Shown: positions 7,618 through 17,470, counted from the first letter of the stretch. The stretch: DNA of 64,000 nucleotides from Deltaproteobacteria bacterium (GCA_016192705.1 JACPTQ010000021.1:41968-105967); one strand, 5' to 3'. Notes: generated by a model from the sequence alone, not told the origin. Program-made: numbers and translations.

Positions 7618-8226
7618 ATGAAACGAACCATTGCCGTTGCGGGCAACATCGGCGCAGGCAAGAGCGACCTTGTGAAGTTTTTATGTCGGCGGTTCGGCCT
7701 TGAACCTTTCCCTGAGCCGTTCGACACGAACCCGTATCTCGCTGACTTTTATCGCGACATGAAGACCTTCGCGTTTCGGTCACAGGTTTACTTCCTGACG
7801 CATAAATTTCGTATTCACCGCGCGATCGAGCGCGAGCCCGGAACGGTCGTCCAGGACCGCACGATTTACGAAGACGCCGAGATCTTCGCGCGGAACCTCT
7901 GGCGCCAGCGTTTCATCGATAAGCGCGACTTCGCGACCTACACCGAGCTCTATGAAACGATTCGCGCTGCGATTGCGCCACCTGACCTGATGATTTACGT
8001 GAAGGCGCCCGTGCGGACGCTGCGGCAGCGGATTCGAAAGCGTGGCCGAACAATGGAGCAGGAGATTCCCGCGAGCTATCTGCGGCGGCTGAATCACCTC
8101 TACGAAGCGTGGTTCGCGCGCTACGATTTATCGCCGGTCGAAACGCTTGCGACTGACAAGATCGACTACGTGACCGACCTCGTCGACCGGCTGGACTTGC
8201 TCAAGCGCATCGAACGGTACCTATAG
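7618..8226 (+). CDS. Deoxynucleoside kinase
   Basis: A 202-residue salvage kinase that phosphorylates deoxynucleosides with ATP (dCK/dGK/dAK type; preference not predictable here). It shows the P-loop GNIGAGKSD (residues 9-17), the substrate-binding EPFDTNPYLADFY segment, the QDRTIYED motif around residues 78-85 (equivalent to the DRS motif) and the Arg-rich lid RIRKRGR near residue 140. The start follows GAGGGA. It stands alone between the divergent PspA run and the convergent 8303 gene. Confidence 0.9.
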   Translation: MKRTIAVAGNIGAGKSDLVKFLCRRFGLEPFPEPFDTNPYLADFYRDMKTFAFRSQVYFLTHKFRIHRAIEREPGTVVQDRTIYEDAEIFARNLWRQRFIDKRDFATYTELYETIRAAIAPPDLMIYVKAPVRTLRQRIRKRGRTMEQEIPASYLRRLNHLYEAWFARYDLSPVETLATDKIDYVTDLVDRLDLLKRIERYL

Positions 8227-8302
8227 ATAACCCTTGTGAACCACGACGGCGGATTGAGCGGGGGCGCGAGGGAGGAAACGCAGGCGTTGCGGCCGTTCGT
8301 GT

Positions 8303-10798
8303 TCAGTCGCCGGGCGCGAGGCAGGGCGGCAAGTTCGTACGCGCAGGAAGTGAACTGACGCGGAGGCCGGCGCCACCACGCCCAAGTCCAGCCGCGGCAC
8401 CACCGGGCGACAGTCGACGTGCGTTCGGATCTTGAATCGGCGTGCTCGGGCCGAGGCAGCCGCCGCCGACGTGGCTTTGCCACGGGTTTGGCGAGACCGT
8501 GGCGCAGCGATTATCGGGGCATGTGTCGTAGATGTCATTGACACCGTCGCCGTCGCTGTCGGGAATCTCCGGGATGATGAGGTCGTAGAGCGGCTTGCAG
8601 GCTGGGTCGTAAAGCGCGAAGTTGCCCGCCGCGAGCTCGTCGAAGTGCCGGTTTTCGAGCTTGTAGCCGCGCGCGTTCGTGCCGTGAAGCGATGCGAGGA
8701 CGCCGTTCACGAGCGGCATCTGGCGCGCGAACTTGGCCGCGCAGGCGTCGCGCGTCGCGAAGGTTCCGGCGGCGCGAATGAGCCGCGTGCGATCGCCGTG
8801 GCTGAGCGGGAAAACGATCGAGAGGTTGAGCGCGCGTTTGAGCCATTGGGACAGGAGGACGGGCGTCTCGTCGGCTTTAAGGCGATTGCTCTTGATGGCG
8901 GCCGAAATTTTCGCCGCAAGACATTTGTCCCTTGCGGTGCCCGTCACATACGGACGCTTCGTGTAGACGTCGTCCCAATCGGTCAGCCCGCGGCACGCCG
9001 CCCAATCGGTTGCGAGAAGGCCCTTGACGCGATCGATTCCAACGAACCGATCGAGGCGCCGCTTGATCTCGCGCGCGATGGGGCGTTCGGGGTGTTTCGT
9101 GAACCCAAAGCTGCCGGCCGCACACGGCTCGCCGGTCGCGCACGGGTAGAGGCGATTGAGCATCACGTCCGGGGTGACGGTCGTGTCCACTTTGAAAACG
9201 ACAGTTGCCGGTTGAGCCGTTGCCCCGGCTGGACCCGTTGAAGCCGTGCCGCTTGAGCTGCCACTTTCCGTGCTGGACAGCGGTCGCGAGGCTGATTCCG
9301 GTGGTGTGCCGCCGGCCTTGCGCACGAGGTCCCAAAGAAACTGGCGAAACTCTTCGCGCAAACGCTCAGCGATTTGTCTGACGAGCGACTTGATGAGATC
9401 GACCGCGAATTCGCACACCGCGACGAGGTTCGTGTAGCCCATGTACTTACACGAAAGCTCGACCTGCCGGAGAAGCTCGGGATCGATCGTCGGTGTCAAA
9501 TCGCCGTTTCGTTCGTACGCCACGGTCGCGGGAACGGCGGCCGGCAAGACGAACTGCTGGACAAATAAGAGGAGCGCGTCGGCGAGCTGCTGCGCAAAAC
9601 TGTCGCCCGTAAATTTCTGATGCTGCGACCGCAAGATCGCGTCGCGAAAACCGTAACTCGAAATGTTCTGCTTGAACCTCTCGACGATCGCGATCGGCTT
9701 TGCGCCAATCGGCGCGGCGCTCTCGATTTTGTACGAAGCGACCGCCATCGACAAAAGGAGCCACGCGTCCATCGCGTCTCGCAGGCGCCCCTCCTGGTGG
9801 CCGAACGCGTTTTTCACGAAGTAACAGAGCACATCGCGCACGCACGCCACGCGGTCTTCGCGGTCGATGCAGTCGAGGAACTGGTAAACGGCGGGCGGCT
9901 TTTTGTTGTCGCACTGCTTCTCGTCAAACGTTGGGGCTTTGCACGAAAACGCCGTGCGATAAAAATCGGCGAACTTGTTGAAGAGCCCGAGGTGAAACGC
10001 CATCGGCGCGCGCGCGGCCGTGTTGCCGCGAATCAAGATTTCGCGGAGCACGGGAATCGGGGCGCGTAAGTCGACGAGCGTTCGCATGTCGTTCGCGATC
10101 CAGGGCGACAGCTTTTGTTCAACATAGAGATTAATCGCCTTGTGCCGCGCCTCGGTTCGCCGATCGCCCGTGAAAAGCCCGCGCAACTGGTTCTCCCACG
10201 AAAACGCGCCGCCGCTAAACGCGTTTACCATCTCGTTCGCGACGGCGTCGTGCGCAAAATGCGCGAAGTAGCCGCTCACGAACGCGCGCGACTCTTGGTC
10301 AAAGCGGAACTTTAGCTCGTCCTTCGTGCGGTACGTCGTCCCCCAGTAAGGACGCTTTAAGTCCCATGCCGCTGCGGCCCGCTCGGAGTAGGTGCTCTGC
10401 GGCGCCATCGCGACTTCGCTCGCCCACTCCCACGCCTTCGGGTGATTCGCGCTCGCGGACCAGTCGGCGTGCGTGATCGCGGGGCCGACAATGAGATCGG
10501 GGAACACATCGGGGCCAATCGCGCCCGCTAAATAGTACCTTTGAAATTCGGCACGGCTCACGGCAAAGAGCGACGAGCGACCAAGGTCGTCGGTCAGGAG
10601 GAGGGCGTTCGTGTCGGTGATCGCAAACCCCGGACGCGGCGTCGCGAGGGGAATGACGAAGCGGTTGCCCGTGGGCGTCTGTTCAAAGCGTTTCGCCGCC
10701 TCGAGCCCGAGGTACGCGTGGACGGCCTCGGTGAAGGCGTGCGCTCTAGTTGCGACCACTGACGCGAACAAGGCTGCAATGACGATCGTTTTTTTCAT
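8303..10798 (-). CDS. Large secreted protein with degenerate Zn-PLC-like domain and a thrombospondin type 3 repeat
   Basis: 831 residues with a signal peptide (MKKTIVIAALFASVVATRAHA). The N-terminal 300 residues resemble the Zn-dependent phospholipase C fold: FTEAVHAYLGLEAAKRF, GAIGPDVFPDL, ITHADWS, and GYFAHFAHDAVANEMV. In the last motif H-x3-D is kept but the final ligand position is Asn rather than His, so catalysis may be lost. The middle (330-700) is unassigned and largely helical, with a Ser/Gly/Thr-rich linker near residue 510. Near the C-terminus DSDGDGVNDIYDTCPDN is a calcium-binding thrombospondin type 3 repeat. Last gene of a three-gene minus-strand operon, 3 bases after the 10802 gene. 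Confidence 0.65.
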   Translation of the reverse strand: MKKTIVIAALFASVVATRAHAFTEAVHAYLGLEAAKRFEQTPTGNRFVIPLATPRPGFAITDTNALLLTDDLGRSSLFAVSRAEFQRYYLAGAIGPDVFPDLIVGPAITHADWSASANHPKAWEWASEVAMAPQSTYSERAAAAWDLKRPYWGTTYRTKDELKFRFDQESRAFVSGYFAHFAHDAVANEMVNAFSGGAFSWENQLRGLFTGDRRTEARHKAINLYVEQKLSPWIANDMRTLVDLRAPIPVLREILIRGNTAARAPMAFHLGLFNKFADFYRTAFSCKAPTFDEKQCDNKKPPAVYQFLDCIDREDRVACVRDVLCYFVKNAFGHQEGRLRDAMDAWLLLSMAVASYKIESAAPIGAKPIAIVERFKQNISSYGFRDAILRSQHQKFTGDSFAQQLADALLLFVQQFVLPAAVPATVAYERNGDLTPTIDPELLRQVELSCKYMGYTNLVAVCEFAVDLIKSLVRQIAERLREEFRQFLWDLVRKAGGTPPESASRPLSSTESGSSSGTASTGPAGATAQPATVVFKVDTTVTPDVMLNRLYPCATGEPCAAGSFGFTKHPERPIAREIKRRLDRFVGIDRVKGLLATDWAACRGLTDWDDVYTKRPYVTGTARDKCLAAKISAAIKSNRLKADETPVLLSQWLKRALNLSIVFPLSHGDRTRLIRAAGTFATRDACAAKFARQMPLVNGVLASLHGTNARGYKLENRHFDELAAGNFALYDPACKPLYDLIIPEIPDSDGDGVNDIYDTCPDNRCATVSPNPWQSHVGGGCLGPSTPIQDPNARRLSPGGAAAGLGRGGAGLRVSSLPARTNLPPCLAPGD

Positions 10799-10801
10799 CG
10801 T

Positions 10802-13800
10802 TTACTCCTTGCAGTCCGTTCGACGGTTTTTCAAAAACGCGTTCCAACACTTCGACCACTCCTTCACGTCGAGGAGTTTTGTGAGGTCGTTGTTTTTCCC
10901 TTTGAGTTCGCGCACGGTGTCGAAGAGCAGATTGACGGCGCGCTTCGCGAGGTCGTCGATCGACCGCTCGTTAACTCCGAGCATCAAGCCGCGGTGCACG
11001 CCCTGAACGATCCGCGGAACGACGCGCGTGAGAATCGTATCGAGCGGATTGTTGGCGAGACCGGCGAGCAAACCCGGACAGGCGAGGCGAACCGGAACCA
11101 AAAGCCCCTTGACGATGACGCCGGGTAGCGTCGTCAGACTCACGTGCTTAAAGATTGCGTCGCAAATCGCGCGTGCCGTCGCGTCGCCGCCAACCAGCTT
11201 GATTCGAGCGTCGGTCGCCACCTCGCCACCGATCGTTGCGAAGTTTCCATCCGACCCTGTCGAAAACGCATACGGGGTCGCGGAACCATCGAAGCTCGCG
11301 TTGAACTGCACCTCAACCGGCGGTGACCACGCGACGCGGTTATGCAAGCGCCCCTTGTCCGCTGCGCGAATGTTGAGCGAGAGCTTGAACGGCGCTCCGA
11401 CCGTTCGCACGCCCAATTTCAGACTAAAGAACTTCGGATCGTTCGCGGGGGTAACTTGAAACGCGCGCCCGTCGAGGAATCGCCCGCGACGCCGCATGTT
11501 CTCAAGGACGACCATCGTTCGTGGGATCGGTTTTGGCGGCAGAAAGTAGTTGGCCGATTCGAAATCGGCGCGCCGCGAACAGGTGGTCAGGGCACATCTT
11601 GGCGCCTCGCCTCGATAAACCGCCGCCCATATCGTTCGCCCGCAAAGCTGGGCGTACCCCGACGGATTGAGTTTCGCCGCGTCTCCACCCGCCGCATCGT
11701 AGTCTGTCACGGTCACGGGCTTCCGACACGCCGCACGGACTTGATCGCGAATCACGCGATCGTGCCCAGACGAGAAATCGACGGCGATCGGTTTTGCAAT
11801 GTTGAGGAGGTCGAAGCGCAGCGGATCCGTCGGTTCTTTCGTGGAGGCGGTGAGAATCGGGACGTACCCGAATTCCCGAGCGGCGCGAATCGAGAGGTTG
11901 AAAAACGGCACAGGCGCGGAGTTGGGATCGAACGGGACTTCCTGCGAGAGGATCATGAGCGCGCGCAGCTCGTCGTCACATTGGCGGCGCCCATTGGCGA
12001 GCTTGGGAATCACGTCGCCTTTTTTCAGCGTGCCGGTGACGTAGGCCATGCAGCACGCCGCATCGAGCGCGCCGACGCCGTTCTCGTCGACCTTCGCATG
12101 ACAGCACGCGGCCTTTTGCTCGCGGCCAGAGTCGGCAAGCGTGGTTGGATCGTATTTGTCGAGCGCCACATTGATACACCCAGACGCCATCGATTCTTCG
12201 CAAACGAGGCGAAGCGGCAGGTTCGGTTTCGCGGCGTACGGAAGACACGCGTCGCCGAGGTGAAGCCGAGTTCCCGGCGTAAACGGGTCGGCCGATGGTT
12301 GCGCGTCGCGGCTGCTGTCGTAAAGGCTGGCGGCGCTCCCGGCCCGGAGATCGTCTTCCGAAACCTCCGGCTTAACTTCGATCGCGCCATCGACGCCGAA
12401 CGCCACTTCGCCCGTCGGCCGGATGTCGTCGCACGCGTCGGAGAAGAGGCACGGGATGAGCGCGAGGCCGCCCGTCAAGAGACCGAGGCCAGCGAGGCCG
12501 ACGTCCTTATAAGTGTTGAGCTCCGACAAGCTGCCCGAGCGGAATCCGGCCATCAAGATCCCTGCGTGGAAACAAACCGCCGATTTCCCAGAACGGTTGT
12601 CCCAGAGCCGAAAATTAACCCGCTTCGATTCGGGACACCGGCACGCCAGAGCGAGGTTCGTGCGCTCGCGCAAGAAGGTTAACGCCGCGGCCGCCGTGTT
12701 TCTAAATACGTGTTGACCGCTCACGTAGGTTCGTTCGGCCGCCTCGTTGCGTCGGGTGCCGCAGACGATTCGGTGCTCGGACGGGTAAACCCCGGGCGGC
12801 GCCCAAGTGCAGCCGTGGCTCGCCGCGAAACCACGCATCCCGCGTCGCATCTGGTTGAGCCGGTCCGCAACTTTGAACCGGTTTTGACCCAATCCGATCA
12901 TGGTCTGATCGTTGTACGCCGCGTCGAGGTTTTGGCATTGAATCTTTTGCTCCCACCCCCCCTTGAACAGCGGGTTCTGCAAGTGGCGCTTCCGAAGCTC
13001 CTCCGCCTTGCGGTCGTCGCGCTGGCCGTTGCAAATGAGAGGGCTGCGTTGAAAATCGATGCACAGCTCGCAGCCCGCGGGAAGGCCTTGCTGCGGGTCG
13101 CGCGCCCGGGACAGGCGTTCGGCGACTTCAATCGAATTGAAATGCGATCGGCCGCACTCCTGTTTTGTCAGCGTTGCTCCATCGAGGAGCTTCGGAATGA
13201 TCGACGTGGTCTCGACTCCCTTGATGAGAGCCTTGTTTGCGACGAGCCACTCTTTGAGCTCCGTGTCGCGTTTCCCGCCGCCTCCCGGTACAGCAGCGCC
13301 GGTTGTTCGAAGCTGCTCGACCGGCGGGACCGGCGTCCCAATCGGGTCGGCATATCCAAGCTCTTGCGACTGCCAATTGGCGCCCTGCACCCATCCCTCG
13401 CCTTTGGCGCACGCCGAACCAAAAAAAGTGCCCTTACCATTATAAAGTCCGCCCGCGATGACGTCGGGACTGTCTCGCTCTTCGCACGGTTCGCGTCTTG
13501 CCTCGGCCCCTCGAATCGCGCGATCGATGCAGTTCTCACGCGCCTCATGGTTCTTATCGCGGTCTCGCGGGAAGTAGACCGTCTTTCGGCATTCGTTTTT
13601 TGCCTTGTCCAACTTCACGCAGTTCGTGATCTTTTTCAGCGTCGCCTCGGGATTGTCCCCAAGAAAGTAAGCGGTGAATGGTCTGGGGTCGACGAGACCG
13701 TCGATGTTTAGGATCGGCGAATAGTAAAGTCCATCGGCGAGACGGCCGCAGTCGGGTCGCCCCTTTTCATCTTTGGGGCACTTGAGCGAATCGGGAGCGC

Positions 13801-14167
13801 CCGTCGCACCTCCGCGCGTGAGCAACGTTTCGAGGACGAGCTTTTTCCAGGTCCTGTCAAAACTGATGCAGCTTTCGCCTTGGATATCTTCAAAGCTCAG
13901 GAACCCGGGGGCTTCGACGGTGTAAGGGTTGTACGAACGCTTTGAGTTTCGTTCGACGACGAGGGCGCCACCGCGAGGGTTTTCTTTACGTGGGAAACGC
14001 GAGTGAAACTCAAACTTGAGGTCAAAGAGGCCGAGCAGCTTCTTCGCGAGGCGGACGCCCGAGTCTTTCGGACAGCTTTGAGCCGCGGCGGGCGCCGTTT
14101 GCGCGCTGGCGACGCTCGTGAACGACATGAACGCAGCGACGAAGGCGATGGACTTCAGCTTTTTCAT
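10802..14167 (-). CDS. Very large secreted Cys-rich protein of unknown function
   Basis: 1121 residues from ATG 14167, which overlaps the upstream stop (ATGA) and starts the signal peptide MKKLKSIAFVAAFMSFTSVA; the ORF extends upstream but without a signal peptide. Dozens of cysteines, often in pairs (CRCPESKR, AACCHAKV, DAACCMAY, TTCSRRAD), suggest many disulfides in an exported protein. A hydrophobic segment (VGLAGLGLLTGGLALIPCLF, around residue 580) may be membrane-associated. The last 250 residues include a beta-rich part (FKLSLNIRAADKGRLHNRVA) and a helical part with possible amphipathic segments. No family is recognised. It is coupled to genes on both sides, so the three products probably act together outside the cytoplasm. 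Confidence 0.6.
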   Translation of the reverse strand: MKKLKSIAFVAAFMSFTSVASAQTAPAAAQSCPKDSGVRLAKKLLGLFDLKFEFHSRFPRKENPRGGALVVERNSKRSYNPYTVEAPGFLSFEDIQGESCISFDRTWKKLVLETLLTRGGATGAPDSLKCPKDEKGRPDCGRLADGLYYSPILNIDGLVDPRPFTAYFLGDNPEATLKKITNCVKLDKAKNECRKTVYFPRDRDKNHEARENCIDRAIRGAEARREPCEERDSPDVIAGGLYNGKGTFFGSACAKGEGWVQGANWQSQELGYADPIGTPVPPVEQLRTTGAAVPGGGGKRDTELKEWLVANKALIKGVETTSIIPKLLDGATLTKQECGRSHFNSIEVAERLSRARDPQQGLPAGCELCIDFQRSPLICNGQRDDRKAEELRKRHLQNPLFKGGWEQKIQCQNLDAAYNDQTMIGLGQNRFKVADRLNQMRRGMRGFAASHGCTWAPPGVYPSEHRIVCGTRRNEAAERTYVSGQHVFRNTAAAALTFLRERTNLALACRCPESKRVNFRLWDNRSGKSAVCFHAGILMAGFRSGSLSELNTYKDVGLAGLGLLTGGLALIPCLFSDACDDIRPTGEVAFGVDGAIEVKPEVSEDDLRAGSAASLYDSSRDAQPSADPFTPGTRLHLGDACLPYAAKPNLPLRLVCEESMASGCINVALDKYDPTTLADSGREQKAACCHAKVDENGVGALDAACCMAYVTGTLKKGDVIPKLANGRRQCDDELRALMILSQEVPFDPNSAPVPFFNLSIRAAREFGYVPILTASTKEPTDPLRFDLLNIAKPIAVDFSSGHDRVIRDQVRAACRKPVTVTDYDAAGGDAAKLNPSGYAQLCGRTIWAAVYRGEAPRCALTTCSRRADFESANYFLPPKPIPRTMVVLENMRRRGRFLDGRAFQVTPANDPKFFSLKLGVRTVGAPFKLSLNIRAADKGRLHNRVAWSPPVEVQFNASFDGSATPYAFSTGSDGNFATIGGEVATDARIKLVGGDATARAICDAIFKHVSLTTLPGVIVKGLLVPVRLACPGLLAGLANNPLDTILTRVVPRIVQGVHRGLMLGVNERSIDDLAKRAVNLLFDTVRELKGKNNDLTKLLDVKEWSKCWNAFLKNRRTDCKE

Positions 14168-16758
14168 CGGCACACCTGCTTCACCGTCGAAATAAACGCG
14201 GGGCATTTTTCCTCGTAGCACTTTCGCAGCGCCTCTTTGTTCGGCCGAACGTACGCCGCGTCGCAATACTCAAAGAGGCACCCGATCGCGGCCGTCGGTG
14301 GCTCGACCGAGAGCAGCTCGCAAATCCATCGGAACGGCGCGCACGATTCACTCCCGACGAGGCTTTGCCACGACGCCTTCACCTGCTCGGGGACGAGCCG
14401 GCAACCCTGCTTCCGCACGAGCGCAGCCAGTTGGTCAAACTTGCCGGTCAACAGCGTCGCGATCTTTTTGAGCCCCGGCCCAAACAGCTCCTCGAAGTCG
14501 TACGGGCCGACGACCTTCAAGTTCATGGCGGCTCGCATCGGGTCTGGCACCGCACCCGCGCGCGTGGCCTCGCCGATCGCGAGCGGCGCGTAACAAAGCG
14601 GTGTCAGCTTCCCGCGCTCCGTCGTCGCCTGGCCGTTACGGATGTAAGTTTTCACTTCGCCGCTGTCAAAAACATCGTAAGGCAACACCATGCGCGTCTT
14701 CTCGACCGGCGCGCCATGAAACCGGGTGTTCCAGTTGCCGTCGATCACGCGAAACAGCATTCCGAAGACCGAGGGAATATTCTTCGGGACCGTGACGGGC
14801 GGAAGCTGCGCGAGCGGCGCGACGGAATGGACCTCGGGCACAAAGCCATCGGCCCGAAGCGCATACGCGTCATCGCCCGTGCACGCGGCGATCGGACGCG
14901 TCGCATCGAACGGGACGCTACCAAAGCAGGTGAACGCGGGCGCCGCCTTGGCGTCGGTGTTGTTCGTTTGGTTCGTGGTTTTTCCGTGGAAAGCGCCATT
15001 CACCGGTTTGCCACCGACGAGTCGCGACCGAGTTTTGAAATCCTTTCCAAGCGGACAGTAATCGGGCATGGCGTTCGAAATCGCCGGGTCACTGAAATCG
15101 CTTCCCGCGACCGGCATGAAGAAGTTGGCGTTGGCTCCGTAAAGAGCCGTGCACCCAAGCGTGCAGCCGAAATCGCCGCTCGGCAGCCCGAAGAAGGGGC
15201 TGTCGGTTTCGTTTCCCGACGACGTTGAGAGCGTCTTCATCTTGTCGAGCGCGAGCGCGCCGATGACGATCGTGTTTTCGTAGATCGGCCAGTTTCGATA
15301 GGTCTCGATATTTTTCCCCGAGTCGATCTTGAACGCCGCCTTCTGCGCGTTAATTTGGCCGCACATCTCCTGCATCCCGGTGCGGTTGCAGAGGAGATCG
15401 TCTTGCAACCAGTCGGTGAACTCTTTGATGACCGGCTCCAAGAACTCAGCGACCGCGTCTTTCAAGAGCGTGAAGGGGTACGTCAGCACCTTCGTGAACG
15501 AGTCGATCGCTTCGTTGACGGCGTTGATGATGTGGCGGGCGTCGGCGCCGAGCTGCTCAAACTGCCGCTTCAGGTCGAAAAGAAGCGGAAAATTCTCCTG
15601 CGTGATCGTGAAGAACTGCGGCGAGATGAGGAGCGAGAAGGCGTCGCCAAGGTATTTGTACGCGTCGAGAACGCCCGGAATGCCGCCCGACTTGTACGCT
15701 CGCGGAACCACGCGTCCACTCGGCCGCTCGATCTTGTCGTAAAGGACGTCGCCTTTGAATGTGCCCTTTGGGTCCGCGACGACGGCCTGCTGCGCGCGGT
15801 GCGTGGCGTCGAACCAAACGTCGAGAACGAGCTTCACCTGGTCGAACTTTTTTTTGTGCCAGTTCCACGCCTGGTCGGCGAACACCCAGTGGATGTAATC
15901 GCTCGACGTGTTCGCGCGACGCGGAGTGTAATGTTCCTTGCGGCCTTCCCAAATCGCGGTTTGCCGCGCGTGGAAATCCCACAGCAAGAAGAGCGCGCGG
16001 TAAACGCCGCCAAACGACAGCGCGAGTTTTCCGATCGGAGAATTCTCGGCGTTGGCGTATCGGTTCCAGAGGTAGTCCATGTGGCGGTAAAGCGGGCTCG
16101 CGGGGCTGAAGAACATTTTTTTCACGAAGGCGGTCGGCCAGACGAGGCGGTTGTCGAAGTTGTTCGGGTAGGGGAGCATCGCTTTCGCGTAGAACGCTTC
16201 GGTGACGATGTGCTTCCAAACGGTGTTGAGGTCAAATTCCGAGAGCCAAACGCCGCCTGCGTGAAGGTTCGCGAGGCCGTGCGCGTTCAAGTCGCCCGCG
16301 AAGTGCACGACCCAGCCGAGCACGAACGCCTTCTCCTCGGGCGTCGCGGCGTTCTGCCAAAGCACCTGGACCTGCCACGCGGTGTTCCAAAGGAGCGCGT
16401 GTGTCGGGTCGGTGTTGCCGAACATGCCGGGAAAGGTGTCGGGGCCGGTTGTGCCGGAGATGAAGTATTGGCGCGTCGCTGGGTTCTTAATGAGGCCGCA
16501 GATTTCGGGTGACAGCGTGATTTGTTTCGTCGACTGCCCGAGTCCCGCCGGAAGTCCCGCCGCGGGCCGGAGGTTGATGCCAGCGCGGTTCGCCCAGCCG
16601 CCGACGGTGATGACGCAGTTGCCGGTGCGCGCCATTTCGGCGAGGTGGTGGCCGGTGATCATGTGGAGCTTCGTTGAGTAAGCGAGCGCTTCGCCCGACG
16701 CCGAGACGACGCCGATGGCTGCGGTGAGTGCGATCTTGGCGTTGAAACGATCTTTCAT
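14164..16758 (-). CDS. Large secreted protein with Zn-dependent phospholipase C-like N-terminal domain
   Basis: 864 residues from ATG 16758 (GGAAAGGAGAG upstream), starting with the signal peptide MKDRFNAKIALTAAIGVVSA. The N-terminal 320 residues carry Zn-PLC-type motifs: STKLHMITGHHLAEMA, ISGTTGPDTFPGMFG, DPTHALLWNTAW, and LGWVVHFAGDLNAHGLANLH (H-x3-D-x3-H preserved). Aromatic-rich text follows (MDYLWNRYANAENS, LLWDFHARQ). The C-terminal half is unassigned, with several cysteines, notably in the last 100 residues. It is first in the operon, so the promoter should lie in 16759-16903. Activity is inferred from motif order only. Confidence 0.65.
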   Translation of the reverse strand: MKDRFNAKIALTAAIGVVSASGEALAYSTKLHMITGHHLAEMARTGNCVITVGGWANRAGINLRPAAGLPAGLGQSTKQITLSPEICGLIKNPATRQYFISGTTGPDTFPGMFGNTDPTHALLWNTAWQVQVLWQNAATPEEKAFVLGWVVHFAGDLNAHGLANLHAGGVWLSEFDLNTVWKHIVTEAFYAKAMLPYPNNFDNRLVWPTAFVKKMFFSPASPLYRHMDYLWNRYANAENSPIGKLALSFGGVYRALFLLWDFHARQTAIWEGRKEHYTPRRANTSSDYIHWVFADQAWNWHKKKFDQVKLVLDVWFDATHRAQQAVVADPKGTFKGDVLYDKIERPSGRVVPRAYKSGGIPGVLDAYKYLGDAFSLLISPQFFTITQENFPLLFDLKRQFEQLGADARHIINAVNEAIDSFTKVLTYPFTLLKDAVAEFLEPVIKEFTDWLQDDLLCNRTGMQEMCGQINAQKAAFKIDSGKNIETYRNWPIYENTIVIGALALDKMKTLSTSSGNETDSPFFGLPSGDFGCTLGCTALYGANANFFMPVAGSDFSDPAISNAMPDYCPLGKDFKTRSRLVGGKPVNGAFHGKTTNQTNNTDAKAAPAFTCFGSVPFDATRPIAACTGDDAYALRADGFVPEVHSVAPLAQLPPVTVPKNIPSVFGMLFRVIDGNWNTRFHGAPVEKTRMVLPYDVFDSGEVKTYIRNGQATTERGKLTPLCYAPLAIGEATRAGAVPDPMRAAMNLKVVGPYDFEELFGPGLKKIATLLTGKFDQLAALVRKQGCRLVPEQVKASWQSLVGSESCAPFRWICELLSVEPPTAAIGCLFEYCDAAYVRPNKEALRKCYEEKCPAFISTVKQVCR

Positions 16759-16903
16759 CGACTCTCCTTTCCCTTGAAATACCGGGCGAGCGGAGCACGG
16801 CGTGCGCCGCATTTCAACTCACCCGCCTCAGTCCATATTAGAATAGACGTGCGAACGCGGTTTTTCATTCACTTTGGCGCCTTCATTAGATAGTCTTCTC
16901 GAC

Positions 16904-17464
16904 ATGACGGACATCGAAACAACTCCAGACGTACCTTCACGCGCGTCGACGGTCCCGGCGCCGCTTCCGCTTTGGACGAATTCGCTGCGTTACTTTCTCT
17001 GGTTCGCGTACCTCGGCGTCGCCGTCGCCGTGTCGTTTGTCTTTCACGAGGCGCCATGGCTTCGCCTCACCCTCGCCTGCGGCGCGTGGGTGGGCATCGT
17101 GACCATCCTCCTTTTCATGGTTCTTTACAGCCGTGTCGATTTGCATGAGTCACATCCGTCGGCCGGCGCGCATCTTCTGAATTGGCTCGTCTTCATACCC
17201 GCGGCGGTCGCCATTCCGATTTTGCTTGACGGGCGCGCGTTCGACGCGTTGACCGGCGCGCTGACGCTGGGGCTCACGTCGCTTTTTTTGCTTGGGGTGT
17301 GGCCGAAACTCTTCAGGGTCGTGGCCGCGAAGGAGGCGTCGACTTTCGGCCGCGTTGGTCCCGCGCTCAGCCACGCGATTGGCTACGCGCTTCTCTACAC
17401 CGGCTGGGTTGCCTTTATGCCGCTCATCGTGGAGTACGTCCTGCCGTTCGTGTTTGACGACTGA
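16904..17464 (+). CDS. Hypothetical integral membrane protein
   Basis: 186 residues from ATG 16904 (an in-frame TTG at 16874 is an alternative). The N-terminal 25 residues are polar and cytoplasmic-like; the rest forms about five membrane helices, including SLRYFLWFAYLGVAVAVSFV, LACGAWVGIVTILLFMVLY, LLNWLVFIPAAVAIPILL and a C-terminal hydrophobic segment ending VEYVLPFVFDD. No catalytic motif or family is recognised. It diverges from the Zn-PLC-like operon and is followed within 6 bases by a composite repeat element. Confidence 0.6.
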   Translation: MTDIETTPDVPSRASTVPAPLPLWTNSLRYFLWFAYLGVAVAVSFVFHEAPWLRLTLACGAWVGIVTILLFMVLYSRVDLHESHPSAGAHLLNWLVFIPAAVAIPILLDGRAFDALTGALTLGLTSLFLLGVWPKLFRVVAAKEASTFGRVGPALSHAIGYALLYTGWVAFMPLIVEYVLPFVFDD

Positions 17465-17470
17465 CGCGAC

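Noticed and set aside
11342..12682. Long plus-strand ORF of 446 codons
   Set aside because: Antisense to the 1121-residue secreted protein, which has a signal peptide and coupled neighbours; this ORF has neither.
10802..14167. A conjugation-type TraU/TraN assignment for the Cys-rich protein
   Set aside because: Only the general Cys-rich, exported nature agrees; no Tra motif or neighbouring conjugation gene is present.
15355..16512. Long plus-strand ORF of 385 codons
   Set aside because: Antisense to the Zn-PLC-like gene; no motifs.
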